From an uncultured Dokdonia sp. (lineage in GTDB: Bacteria > Bacteroidota > Bacteroidia > Flavobacteriales > Flavobacteriaceae), in the NCBI RefSeq assembly GCF_937910895.1, contig NZ_CALEMI010000036.1, positions 1-38,514 on the forward strand: a DNA stretch of 38,514 bases. Direction: 5' to 3'. The notes below the pieces were generated by a model that was not told the origin of the DNA, ran no database searches, and saw only the letters and a program-made list of their open reading frames with translations. This document shows, one piece after another, positions 25,859-33,167 of this stretch. Numbering within the stretch: position 1 is the first letter of the stretch; the number at the start of each line of letters is the position of its first letter. The position numbers and the translations under genes were made by a program.

Positions 25859-25905
25859 AAAATTAAAATTCCCTTAGACGTAATATCTAAGGGAATTTTA
25901 ATTTT
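25859..25905. terminator. Bidirectional terminator
   Basis: A 20-bp perfect stem (25859-25878 with 25886-25905; TTCCCTTAGA core) with a 7-nt loop between two convergent genes. Confidence 0.85.
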
Positions 25906-25959
25906 AAGAGAGTTCAAAGAAAAGATCATATAAACTCATATTCTTTTTTTATGCGGTAA

Positions 25960-26793
25960 TTAAACTTTAAGATCTCCTTTTTTACTTAGTTGTAATGCAA
26001 GGTTCCCTAGTAACACACCGTAGATTACTTTAGAAGATACATCTGCAATGGTATATGTTAGCTGTCTTGCCATAACGCCATCTTCACTATATAAAAAGCC
26101 ATCAATACCTGTTAAGTAAGGCATTAAGTATGCTCCTGGATATAACATCCAAGATACTAGAAATAAGATCCAAATATTAGAAAGTATTTTTTGTCCAGCT
26201 GGTGGTATTCCTTCTTTTCCCTCATTAATTACTTTTTTCATTACCCAAAGGATATGGAAAAAGAATACAGAAGAAATGGCTCCCCATACAAAAAATGCAG
26301 TAAGATTGCTTACTTCATAAAACTGTCCTATATATCCTGTTATAATCATCATGGCTCCAGAAAACCAGAATTGATTACGTACAGAACTAAATTTTGATTT
26401 GGTTAAACTTACTACAAATAAGATTTGGAATAATAACATCGGTACATCTATTAACCAATTGAGATATCGATATCCATTATTGAAAAGATCTCCTCCTGGA
26501 TCTAAGAAATATCTACCTCTTTCTGAGTCAAACGTGAAACTATTTGACCAGTTTTGAGCTTGTGCGTACAAGAGTAAAAATGCCGATACCATTACCACTG
26601 CAGATAAGATATTAGACATTTGATATTTTTTATCTACATTTTTTATGGTAAGGATAAAGTAGAGTAAACCTGCGAGCATCACGGCATATCCAAGGGTTAG
26701 AATATGTGATGTAAATTGATAAGCAATTTCTGAAAAACCTTCGGTTACTCCTATAAAGTTCTCAAAATTTGCATTCCCTAATTCTTGTGTCAT
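25960..26793 (-). CDS. Light-driven sodium-pumping rhodopsin (NDQ type, KR2-like)
   Basis: 277 aa from MTQELGNANF at 26793; an ATG at 26832 would add 13 residues and lies on the promoter. Seven transmembrane helices with retinal bound to Lys255 (ADVSSKVIYG). The ion-pump motif reads Asn112, Asp116, Gln123 (LNWLIDVPMLLFQ), the NDQ signature of outward Na+ pumps. Other residues known from K. eikastus KR2 are also in register: His30, Asn61, Ser70, Asp102, Arg109, Asp251, Gly263. The protein therefore resembles KR2 nearly throughout, differing mainly in the loop near 83-100 and in a shorter, changed C-terminus. No retinal-synthesis gene (blh, crt) is in the window. It is monocistronic. Confidence 0.97.
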   Translation of the reverse strand: MTQELGNANFENFIGVTEGFSEIAYQFTSHILTLGYAVMLAGLLYFILTIKNVDKKYQMSNILSAVVMVSAFLLLYAQAQNWSNSFTFDSERGRYFLDPGGDLFNNGYRYLNWLIDVPMLLFQILFVVSLTKSKFSSVRNQFWFSGAMMIITGYIGQFYEVSNLTAFFVWGAISSVFFFHILWVMKKVINEGKEGIPPAGQKILSNIWILFLVSWMLYPGAYLMPYLTGIDGFLYSEDGVMARQLTYTIADVSSKVIYGVLLGNLALQLSKKGDLKV

Positions 26794-26831
26794 AGCTGAT
26801 TGTTTAATTAGACTTCTATTGATGGTTAGCA

Positions 26832-26839
26832 TAAAGATA
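26832..26839 (-). promoter_or_regulatory. Possible -7 box of the rhodopsin gene
   Basis: TATCTTTA on the minus strand in the context TAGTATCTTT, as before rpsO. The predicted transcript starts near 26826, leaving about 30 nt before the start at 26793 and excluding the longer start. Confidence 0.45.
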
Positions 26840-27140
26840 CTATTTATTACTTACTTGTTTATGTAATTTAAGAAATTATTAAACAAAATATAATGTATTG
26901 CTTTAGTAAACTTGCAGAAGTATCGCAAAGTCAAATAGAAGAATTTAGTTTTCAAAACCTCAAAACCTCAAAATCTAAGTAAAAACAAAGTTAACTTCCT
27001 GTAAAGAAACTACTCTTTGATATTATTGAAATTGGTTGAAAAGGAAATAAAAATAAGCAGCTACTTACACCGAATTTATAGACACCCTTTATACAATAAG
27101 AACTTGAATAAAGTATTTTAAATGTATTTATAACTTTTTG
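26840..27140. other. Intergenic region with a short tandem repeat
   Basis: About 300 bp without a gene. The only structure seen is three tandem 8-mers (TCAAAACC twice, then TCAAAATC) at 26952-26975. Nothing else stands out. Confidence 0.5.
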
Positions 27141-28034
27141 TTAGGTTGTTAATTCCGTAAACAAGCTTTCCAAACTCGCATTCTTTTGATTAAGTTGTAA
27201 AATTTTAAGCTCATTATCATGAGCAAAGTCAAATACTTTTGAGCGCATATCTTCTTGTGTGCTAAACGTGATCTCATATATAAAGTCATGCGTGTTCTTT
27301 ACAGAAGCTACTTTTTCTAAGCGTTCCAAAGCAACTGTTTCTACTCGGTAATCAAATTCTACAATTACTTTTTGTTGTTGTCCTTCTCTAAGATCTTGAA
27401 GTTTTTTGTCTGCAACAATTTTTCCTTTATTGATAATAATTACCCGATCACATATCGCCTCTACTTCTTGCATGATGTGCGTACTCATTAATATCGTTTT
27501 TTCTTTTCCTATAGATTTGATAAGTCCTCTTATTTCTAATAATTGGTTAGGATCAAGTCCTGTGGTAGGCTCATCTAATATCAAGACTTCTGGATCGTGT
27601 AATAAGGCATTGGCAAGTCCGACGCGTTGTCTATATCCTTTGGAGAGTTGTCCTATTTTTTTATGTGCCTCTGTAGTGAGTCCTGTAAGTTGGATGACTT
27701 CTTCTATACGCTCTTTTGGCGTTTTGTGTACTTGTGCATTAAAAGCAAGGTACTCTCGCACATACATTTCTAGGTATAAAGGATTGTGTTCTGGCAAATA
27801 TCCTACAGATTTACGTACGTCTTGAGTGTTTTTTATCGTGTCATAACTATTTACAGAAGCGGTTCCTTCAGAAGGGGTAAGGTAGGTAGTTAAAATCTTC
27901 ATCATCGTGCTTTTTCCAGCACCATTGGGACCTAAGAAACCAACAATTTCACCTTTCTTTAATGTAAAGGAAACGCTGTCTAATGCTTTTTGAACTTCAT
28001 ACGTTTTTGTAATATTTTTGACAACGATAGACAT
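27141..28034 (-). CDS. gldA: Gliding-motility ABC transporter ATPase GldA
   Basis: 297 aa. ABC ATPase with Walker A GPNGAGKST (about 36-44), Q-loop region GYLPEHNPLY, signature LSKGYRQRVG, Walker B VLILDEPTTGLD and the switch His in STH. The wording SVGYLPEHNPLYLEMYVREYLAFNA and the C-terminal about 80-residue extension agree with GldA of Flavobacterium. In that genus GldA works with GldF and GldG in an inner-membrane complex needed for gliding; neither is in this window, as is common. Other ABC-2 type ATPases are the alternative. It is divergent from the aromatic operon. Confidence 0.88.
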   Translation of the reverse strand: MSIVVKNITKTYEVQKALDSVSFTLKKGEIVGFLGPNGAGKSTMMKILTTYLTPSEGTASVNSYDTIKNTQDVRKSVGYLPEHNPLYLEMYVREYLAFNAQVHKTPKERIEEVIQLTGLTTEAHKKIGQLSKGYRQRVGLANALLHDPEVLILDEPTTGLDPNQLLEIRGLIKSIGKEKTILMSTHIMQEVEAICDRVIIINKGKIVADKKLQDLREGQQQKVIVEFDYRVETVALERLEKVASVKNTHDFIYEITFSTQEDMRSKVFDFAHDNELKILQLNQKNASLESLFTELTT

Positions 28035-28172
28035 ACTTGGGACTTTTTACAAATCTAACGAATAAGAACGTTACGTATTTTATAATATATAGAATTTCGA
28101 TTATCATATTAACAATAATTCGTCTGAAAATTGAAGCTATTGAAAAAAATAATAAAAAATAGTTTTTTAATG

Positions 28173-28202
28173 TTGCTAACCTTACTTTTTTTTCTATTTT
28201 TA
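28173..28202 (+). promoter_or_regulatory. Promoter of the aromatic amino acid operon
   Basis: TTG (28173-28175), a 19-bp spacer, then TATTTTTA (28195-28202), close to the TTG-N19-TAnnTTTG consensus. The predicted start near 28209 lies 13 nt before the leader peptide ATG. Confidence 0.65.
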
Positions 28203-28221
28203 ATCCCATAACAAATTCATA

Positions 28222-28296
28222 ATGTTTACAAACGTTTATTACTGGAACAATTATTTCTTTTTCTTCGGGCTGAAGAAATCGGGACGGTTACGGTGA
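28222..28296 (+). CDS. Aromatic amino acid leader peptide (24 aa)
   Basis: A short ORF, ATG at 28222 to TGA at 28294-28296. It encodes MFTNVYYWNNYFFFF followed by GLKKSGRLR. Nine of 24 residues are aromatic: five Phe (four in a row at positions 12-15), three Tyr and one Trp. It stands directly behind a good promoter and before an intrinsic terminator, 258 bp ahead of pheA. This is the layout of a ribosome-mediated attenuation leader like enterobacterial pheL, where scarcity of charged tRNA stalls the ribosome at the aromatic codons. The four Phe codons (28255-28266) form the ascending arm of the first hairpin. The recognition is from sequence logic; no homologue was compared. Confidence 0.8.
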   Translation: MFTNVYYWNNYFFFFGLKKSGRLR

Positions 28297-28350
28297 TAAA
28301 TAACACTCAAAAACTCTTTAAAGTCCTGATGTAATTATTAGGACTTTTTT
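28260..28350 (+). promoter_or_regulatory. Attenuator with mutually exclusive hairpins
   Basis: Three structures can be drawn. Pause hairpin: TTTCTTC (28260-28266) with GAAGAAA (28272-28278). Antiterminator: ATCGGGAC (28278-28285) with GTCCTGAT (28323-28330), 8 bp with one G-T pair. Terminator: AAAGTCCT (28320-28327) with AGGACTTT (28340-28347), followed by T-rich sequence. The last two share 28323-28327 and exclude each other. A ribosome stalled on the Phe codons leaves the antiterminator strand free, whereas one reaching the stop codon at 28294 covers it. Confidence 0.75.
28320..28350 (+). terminator. Attenuator terminator
   Basis: 8-bp stem AAAGTCCT/AGGACTTT, loop of 12 nt, then TTTTTTTG beginning inside the stem end. 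It lies 200 bp before pheA with no gene ending upstream of it on this strand, which marks it as regulatory. Confidence 0.8.
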
Positions 28351-28463
28351 TGTTTTAAGAAATTCTAACGAAATGGGAGTTTTACAAAGACTAGTGTAAT
28401 TTTGATCATTGAGTGAATTGTTTAAAAAATAAGTTTAAAAATAAGATTCTTGCTTTCGAGATA

Positions 28464-28556
28464 AAAGTCGATTGTGGGATGAGATTTCCGCCTTCGCGGG
28501 AATAAAATGAAAGTCGGATGTTGGGAATGAGATTCCCGTCTCCGCGGGAATTTATG
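28464..28556 (+). repeat. Two tandem hairpin repeats abutting the pheA start
   Basis: Unit 1 about 28464-28509 and unit 2 about 28510-28556 share AAAGTCG, a GGGA(A)TGAGATT block and a hairpin: TTTCCGC/GCGGGAA at 28485-28502, and ATTCCCG/CGGGAAT at 28532-28551. The second hairpin ends two bases before the pheA ATG (28554). A related unit precedes pnp. Confidence 0.8.
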
Positions 28557-29372
28557 AAAATAGCAATTCAAGGCGTAAAAGGATCTTTCCATCATAAAGT
28601 AGCTCAAGAGTTTTTTGAGACAGAAGTACCTGTGATAGAATGTATGTCTTTCCCAGTGCTAGTAGATCAGTTAGTTGCTGGAAATGCTACAGCAGCTGTG
28701 ATGGCTATAGAAAACTCTATAGCAGGAGCTATTCTCCCTAACTATGCACTCATAGATCAACATCAACTTACGATAGAAGGAGAGTTTTATCTAGATGTAC
28801 AACACCATCTTATGGGATTGTCTGGACAGGAAATAACCGATATTAAAGAGGTGTGGTCACATCCTATGGCGCTTATTCAATGTCGCAAATTTCTAGCACA
28901 ATACCCTTCTATCAAATTAGTAGAAGCTACAGATACTGCAGCTGTAGCTCGTCAAATTCAAGAAGAAAATCTTACAGGCATTGCTGCTATTGCAAGTGCT
29001 ACAGCCGCTCAAATTTATGACTTACACATTATAGCTCCTCAAATACAAACCATTAAGCATAATGAGACACGCTTTTTTATTTTAAGCACAAAAGAAAAAC
29101 AAATTAGTACAGATTGCAATAAGGCTTCGGTTTGCTTTACCGCAGACCATAAACGAGGCAGTCTCGCAACGATTCTCAATGTGCTGAGTGATTGCAAACT
29201 CAATTTAACCAAAATACAATCTATGCCAGTTATAGAAACACCTTGGCGATATGCGTTTTTTGTAGATGTTACTTTTAATGCGTATAGTGATTATGAAAAA
29301 GCAAAAAAGGTATTAGCTATTATGTCTACAGATTTTAAAGTATTGGGAGAATATAACAATAGGAAGCGATGA
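28554..29372 (+). CDS. pheA: Prephenate dehydratase
   Basis: 272 aa from MKIAIQGVKGSFHHKVAQEFF at 28554; the in-frame ATG at 28518 would translate the hairpin repeat. It converts prephenate to phenylpyruvate. Seen: the GVKGSFH substrate loop, IENSIAGAI, the HNETRFFIL catalytic TRF motif near residue 172 and a C-terminal ACT domain (GSLATILNVLSDCKLNLTKIQSMP) for feedback by Phe. No chorismate mutase is fused; that activity sits in the last gene of the operon. The stop overlaps the next ATG by 4 bp. Confidence 0.95.
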   Translation: MKIAIQGVKGSFHHKVAQEFFETEVPVIECMSFPVLVDQLVAGNATAAVMAIENSIAGAILPNYALIDQHQLTIEGEFYLDVQHHLMGLSGQEITDIKEVWSHPMALIQCRKFLAQYPSIKLVEATDTAAVARQIQEENLTGIAAIASATAAQIYDLHIIAPQIQTIKHNETRFFILSTKEKQISTDCNKASVCFTADHKRGSLATILNVLSDCKLNLTKIQSMPVIETPWRYAFFVDVTFNAYSDYEKAKKVLAIMSTDFKVLGEYNNRKR

Positions 29373-30511
29373 TACAACCAGCAAATAGATTACAGGAAAC
29401 CAAGGAGTATTACTTTTCGCGTAAGCTTAAAGAAGTTCGTGCCCTAGAAGCGGCTGGACATCCTATCATAAATATGGGCATTGGAAGCCCAGATGTAGCC
29501 GCTCCTACAGCAGTGGTAGAAGCCTTGAAAAAAGGACTAGAAAACCCTAGAGCGCACCAATATCAGAGTTATACAGGCATTCCTGAGTTGAGAGAAGCGA
29601 TGGTAGATTTTTATAAAAAGCACTATCAAGTAACGGTAGATCCAGCGACCGAGGTACTGCCTTTAATGGGGTCTAAAGAAGGGATCATGCACATTAGTAT
29701 GGCGTTTCTCAATCCAGGTGATAAGGTGTTGATTCCTAATCCTGGCTATCCTACATACAGCGCTGTGACAAAGTTGGTCGAAGCCATTCCTGTTTTTTAT
29801 GATTTAGATGCAGATCATCACTGGTTACCAGATCTTAAAGCGTTGCAGCAACAGGACCTGAGTCAGGTAAAAATGATGTGGGTTAATTATCCGCACATGC
29901 CTACAGGAGCCACTGTTCAGGAAGGTTTTTTTGAAGAATTAATCGCTTTCGCGAAAGCGAACCACATCCTCATCATAAATGACAACCCGTATAGTTTTAT
30001 TCTCAATGATCACCCAACTTCCATCCTCGCTTTTGAAGGTGCCAAAGAAGTAGCTTTAGAACTCAATTCGTTAAGTAAGAGTTTTAATATGGCTGGTTGG
30101 CGTGTCGGAATGGTAATGGGTGATAAAACGCATATTAATCATATCTTAAAGGTAAAGTCAAACATGGACAGCGGGATGTTTTATGGGATTCAACAAGGCG
30201 CTATTGCTGCTTTGCAACTCGATCCATCATGGTTTGTAACTATTAATGAGGTGTATAGAAAGCGTCGTGATCTTATCTATACACTGGTAAAAAAGTTAGG
30301 GTGTACCTACTCAGAAGACAGTGTAGGACTTTTTGTGTGGGCAAAGCTTCCTGAGGGGATTGATGCAGAACAGTTTATAGATAGAATACTCGTAGAAAAA
30401 TATGTATTTATAACTCCAGGAACTATATTTGGAACTCAAGGAGAAGGGTATATCCGTTTTAGTTTGTGTGTTACAGAAGACCAAATAAGAAATGCTATTG
30501 ACCGATTTTAA
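29369..30511 (+). CDS. Class I/II aminotransferase of the aromatic operon
   Basis: 380 aa. PLP-dependent fold type I: the N-terminal INMGIGSPDVAAP, the PNPGYPTYSAV loop and the PLP lysine Lys237 in SLSKSFNMAGWRVG are visible, as is the C-terminal Arg region GYIRFSLC. Its place between pheA and tyrA suggests the final transamination of phenylpyruvate and 4-hydroxyphenylpyruvate. Family resemblance to LL-diaminopimelate aminotransferase-like enzymes means other substrates are possible. Two unusual residues are MP in YPHMPTGA, where NPTG is normal. The dispersed palindrome (29945-29958) lies inside the gene and encodes AFAKA. Confidence 0.88.
   Translation: MIQPANRLQETKEYYFSRKLKEVRALEAAGHPIINMGIGSPDVAAPTAVVEALKKGLENPRAHQYQSYTGIPELREAMVDFYKKHYQVTVDPATEVLPLMGSKEGIMHISMAFLNPGDKVLIPNPGYPTYSAVTKLVEAIPVFYDLDADHHWLPDLKALQQQDLSQVKMMWVNYPHMPTGATVQEGFFEELIAFAKANHILIINDNPYSFILNDHPTSILAFEGAKEVALELNSLSKSFNMAGWRVGMVMGDKTHINHILKVKSNMDSGMFYGIQQGAIAALQLDPSWFVTINEVYRKRRDLIYTLVKKLGCTYSEDSVGLFVWAKLPEGIDAEQFIDRILVEKYVFITPGTIFGTQGEGYIRFSLCVTEDQIRNAIDRF
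29945..29958. repeat. GCTTTCGCGAAAGC palindrome inside the aminotransferase gene
   Basis: Intact copy, read in frame as GCT TTC GCG AAA GC(G). The reading phase differs from the copy in dtd. Confidence 0.95.
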
Positions 30512-30512
30512 T

Positions 30513-30532
30513 AACGCTTTCGCGAAAGCGTT
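30513..30532. repeat. GCTTTCGCGAAAGC palindrome (20-bp extended)
   Basis: AACGCTTTCGCGAAAGCGTT, beginning two bases after the aminotransferase stop and filling half of the 39-bp gap to tyrA within the operon. A terminator there would cut the operon. Confidence 0.95.
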
Positions 30533-30550
30533 TAAAAAAATAAGAAACAC

Positions 30551-31402
30551 TTGGAAAAAATTTACATCATAGGAATAGGATTGATTGGAGGCTCTTTTGC
30601 GAGGGATTTGAGAAGACTATATCCTAAAGCCCAGATTTTCGGAATAGATACAACTCCTGAGCATATTGCTGAAGCTATAAAAATAGGATTGATTGATGCC
30701 GAAGCTACGATCACATCTATAGAGGCTGCAGATCTAGTCGTGCTTTCTATTCCTGTAGATATTGCCGTAAAGGTACTTCCAGAAGTGTTAGATCATATAG
30801 GGGATCAAACGTTGGTTATGGATATGGGATCTACCAAAGCATCTATTTGTGCTGGTGTAGCTACCCATGAGAAACGACGGAATTTTCTAGCCTGCCATCC
30901 TATTGCTGGTACAGAATTTTCAGGACCCATGGCAGCTATAGAAGGCCTTTACATAGGAAAAACAAATATAATTTGTGAAGTGGAGAAAACTAGTTTTAAA
31001 CTTCAAGAAAAGGCGTTACACTTATTTACATCTATAGGAATGCGTATTCGATATATGGATCCTGTATCTCATGATAAGCATATAGCCTACGTATCTCATT
31101 TATCACATATAAGTGCCTTTATGCTAGGAAAAACAGTAATCAATAAAGAAAAAAACGAACGCGACATTTTTGATATGGCAGGAAGTGGTTTTGCATCCAC
31201 AGTACGATTAGCAAAAAGTAACCCTACTACATGGACCTCCATATTTAAACAAAATAAAGAGAATATTTTAGAGACGCTAGATGAGTATATCACCAACCTA
31301 GCGCATTTTAAAGAATTAATGCAAGAAGACGACTTTAACGGGGTGTACCAAGAAATGGAAAATACCAATCATATTAAAGAAATATTAAAAGGAATAGAAT
31401 AA
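30551..31402 (+). CDS. tyrA: Prephenate dehydrogenase
   Basis: 283 aa from a TTG start (30551), which places the Rossmann motif IIGIGLIGGSFA (residues 5-16) at the very N-terminus as usual. It oxidises prephenate to 4-hydroxyphenylpyruvate with NAD(P)+. Seen: VLSIPVD, MDMGSTKASI, the catalytic HPIAGTEFSGP, then SHLSHISAFML and GSGFASTVRLA of the all-helical domain. No ACT or chorismate mutase domain is fused. It lies third in the aromatic operon. Confidence 0.95.
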   Translation: MEKIYIIGIGLIGGSFARDLRRLYPKAQIFGIDTTPEHIAEAIKIGLIDAEATITSIEAADLVVLSIPVDIAVKVLPEVLDHIGDQTLVMDMGSTKASICAGVATHEKRRNFLACHPIAGTEFSGPMAAIEGLYIGKTNIICEVEKTSFKLQEKALHLFTSIGMRIRYMDPVSHDKHIAYVSHLSHISAFMLGKTVINKEKNERDIFDMAGSGFASTVRLAKSNPTTWTSIFKQNKENILETLDEYITNLAHFKELMQEDDFNGVYQEMENTNHIKEILKGIE

Positions 31403-31430
31403 GCCTGAAGAGGTATAAACATGCAACACT

Positions 31431-32516
31431 ATGGAAAATAAAAAAGAACTTAGAAATTGGTTAGATGCCTTTAACTTGGATCACCCACTTGTAATAGCAG
31501 GGCCTTGTAGCGCAGAAACAGAAGCACAGGTTTTAAAAATTGCACACCAACTTAAAGATACAGATGCTACTGTTTTAAGAGCGGGTATTTGGAAACCTCG
31601 TACACGTCCTGGTAATTTTGAAGGGGTAGGTGCTTTAGGATTAAAGTGGCTTCAAAAAGCAAAAGAAGAAACAGGAATGCTGACCACTACAGAGGTGGCA
31701 AATGCAAACCACGTAGAATTAGCGCTAGCACATGATGTAGATATTTTATGGATTGGGGCACGTACCACAGTATCTCCTTTTATTGTCCAAGACATCGCAG
31801 ATGCGTTAAGAGGAACAGACAAAACCATACTGATTAAGAACCCAGTGAATCCAGATTTATCTCTTTGGTTGGGAGCTGTAGAGCGTTTTTATACAGCAGA
31901 TATTCAAAATCTAGGTGTGATTCATAGAGGATTTTCTACCTATGAAAAAACACGTTACAGAAATAATCCAGAATGGCAAATAGCGATTGACTTACAAAAT
32001 CGTTTTCCAGATCTTCCGCTAATTTTAGATCCATCTCATATAGCGGGACGTCGGGATATTATTCATGACCTGAGCCAGACAGCTTTAGATCTAAATTATG
32101 ACGGATTAATGGTAGAGACCCATTATGATCCAGATAATGCTTGGAGTGATGCGGCACAGCAAATTACACCAGATACTCTCATTAAGATGATGGTTGATCT
32201 TAAAATAAGAAAGACAGAAGGCAATGAGATTGAATATAAAAACAAACTTAATACGTTACGTACCCAGATAGATGTCGTAGATCATCAACTGATTGAATCG
32301 CTCGGAAAGCGTATGAAAATTGCAGATCAAATAGGACATCTCAAAAGCGATAATAATGTAGCGATACTACAAACAAAACGTTGGAATGAGATTCTAGGAA
32401 AAATGATTCTTGAAGGAGAGCAACATAATCTAAGTGAAGAGTTTATTCTTAGAGTATTTAAAGCAGTACACCAAGAGTCTATTAATCACCAACAGAAAAT
32501 AGCACTTTCTAAATAA
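31431..32516 (+). CDS. Bifunctional DAHP synthase / chorismate mutase
   Basis: 361 aa. The N-terminal about 255 residues are a DAHP synthase of the KdsA-like AroA family: AGPCSAET (metal and PEP site), LRAGIWKPRTRPGNFEG, WIGARTT, LIKNPVNPD, VIHRGFST, DPSHIAGRR and METHYDP. The C-terminal about 90 residues are an AroQ-type chorismate mutase (LRTQIDVVDHQLIESLGKRMKIADQIGHLK, ILQTKRWNEIL). It supplies the first step of the shikimate route and the chorismate to prephenate step feeding pheA and tyrA. In this enzyme type the mutase domain is known to mediate feedback inhibition. It is the last gene of the operon. Confidence 0.95.
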   Translation: MENKKELRNWLDAFNLDHPLVIAGPCSAETEAQVLKIAHQLKDTDATVLRAGIWKPRTRPGNFEGVGALGLKWLQKAKEETGMLTTTEVANANHVELALAHDVDILWIGARTTVSPFIVQDIADALRGTDKTILIKNPVNPDLSLWLGAVERFYTADIQNLGVIHRGFSTYEKTRYRNNPEWQIAIDLQNRFPDLPLILDPSHIAGRRDIIHDLSQTALDLNYDGLMVETHYDPDNAWSDAAQQITPDTLIKMMVDLKIRKTEGNEIEYKNKLNTLRTQIDVVDHQLIESLGKRMKIADQIGHLKSDNNVAILQTKRWNEILGKMILEGEQHNLSEEFILRVFKAVHQESINHQQKIALSK

Positions 32517-32560
32517 TAGTATTGGTAGTTTTATAGATGCCTGTCTATATACTTCATACA

Positions 32561-32600
32561 AAAAAGGCTTCCATTGATTTTATACGTTGGAAGCCTTTTT
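32561..32600. terminator. Terminator of the aromatic operon
   Basis: 13-bp perfect stem AAAAAGGCTTCCA / TGGAAGCCTTTTT (32561-32573, 32588-32600) between convergent genes. Confidence 0.85.
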
Positions 32601-32624
32601 AATTAGTATTTTATTTTACCCTAA

Positions 32625-33080
32625 TTACTGCTTTATTCTTTTAAAAATATATCGAGTAATAAAAATTCCTTGTCCATCGCCTTTTCCAGCCTCACTTTCT
32701 ACACCACTAGCTACAAAGGCTAGATCCCATCCTTGGGCTAGCATATCATTAATTTTAGATTCAATAAGCGCATCATTAGAAGCAATGTTTTGAAAACGAA
32801 TCCCCCCAATGTTGAAAAAGTTTAAAAGCTTTGTTTCATCATACCCTTTTACTCGAATCTCATCTCTTTTAGATTTATTACGTGTATTGTCTTCTTCAGT
32901 TTGCGTAGACGTAAATTCTCTATAATCTCTAGAGTCATTTGCAGAGATAATGCGACTACGTCCTAAACCATTTGGAACAATAGATTCAACAGAAGTTACA
33001 ATTTTTACTTCGTATTGCTGTGCTTGCATTTCAAAAGATAGAAGAACTATCATCACAACAATTAGTAATATTTTTTTCAT
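32625..33080 (-). CDS. Small secreted protein of unknown function
   Basis: 151 aa. Clear signal peptide (MKKILLIVVMIVLLSFEMQA, cleavage near residue 20-21). The mature part starts QQYEVKIVTSVESIVPNGLG and ends with INDMLAQGWDLAFVASGVES and IFITRYIFKR. The pattern of a Tyr-Glu-x-Lys strand with a later ML-x-x-GW-x-L resembles DUF4177-like small proteins, only loosely. It is divergent from rsgA and shares its upstream region. Confidence 0.6.
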   Translation of the reverse strand: MKKILLIVVMIVLLSFEMQAQQYEVKIVTSVESIVPNGLGRSRIISANDSRDYREFTSTQTEEDNTRNKSKRDEIRVKGYDETKLLNFFNIGGIRFQNIASNDALIESKINDMLAQGWDLAFVASGVESEAGKGDGQGIFITRYIFKRIKQ

Positions 33081-33145
33081 AATTAATTAATGTTTATATA
33101 GTTAATACAATTGCAATTTAAATAAATTACTATCTAAAAAGTGAC

Positions 33146-33153
33146 TATTTTTG
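33146..33153 (+). promoter_or_regulatory. -7 box of the rsgA operon
   Basis: TATTTTTG matches TAnnTTTG exactly; the transcript would start about 8 nt before the ATG at 33168. No clear -33 TTG at the right distance. Confidence 0.5.
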
Positions 33154-33167
33154 CATAATTCTAATTT

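Noticed and set aside
26794-26832. Upstream ATG of the rhodopsin gene
   Set aside because: KR2 begins MTQELG, and the predicted -7 box leaves the upstream ATG at or before the transcript start.
28518-28553. Upstream ATG of pheA adding 12 residues
   Set aside because: The added residues are a translation of the hairpin repeat; the family N-terminus starts at 28554.
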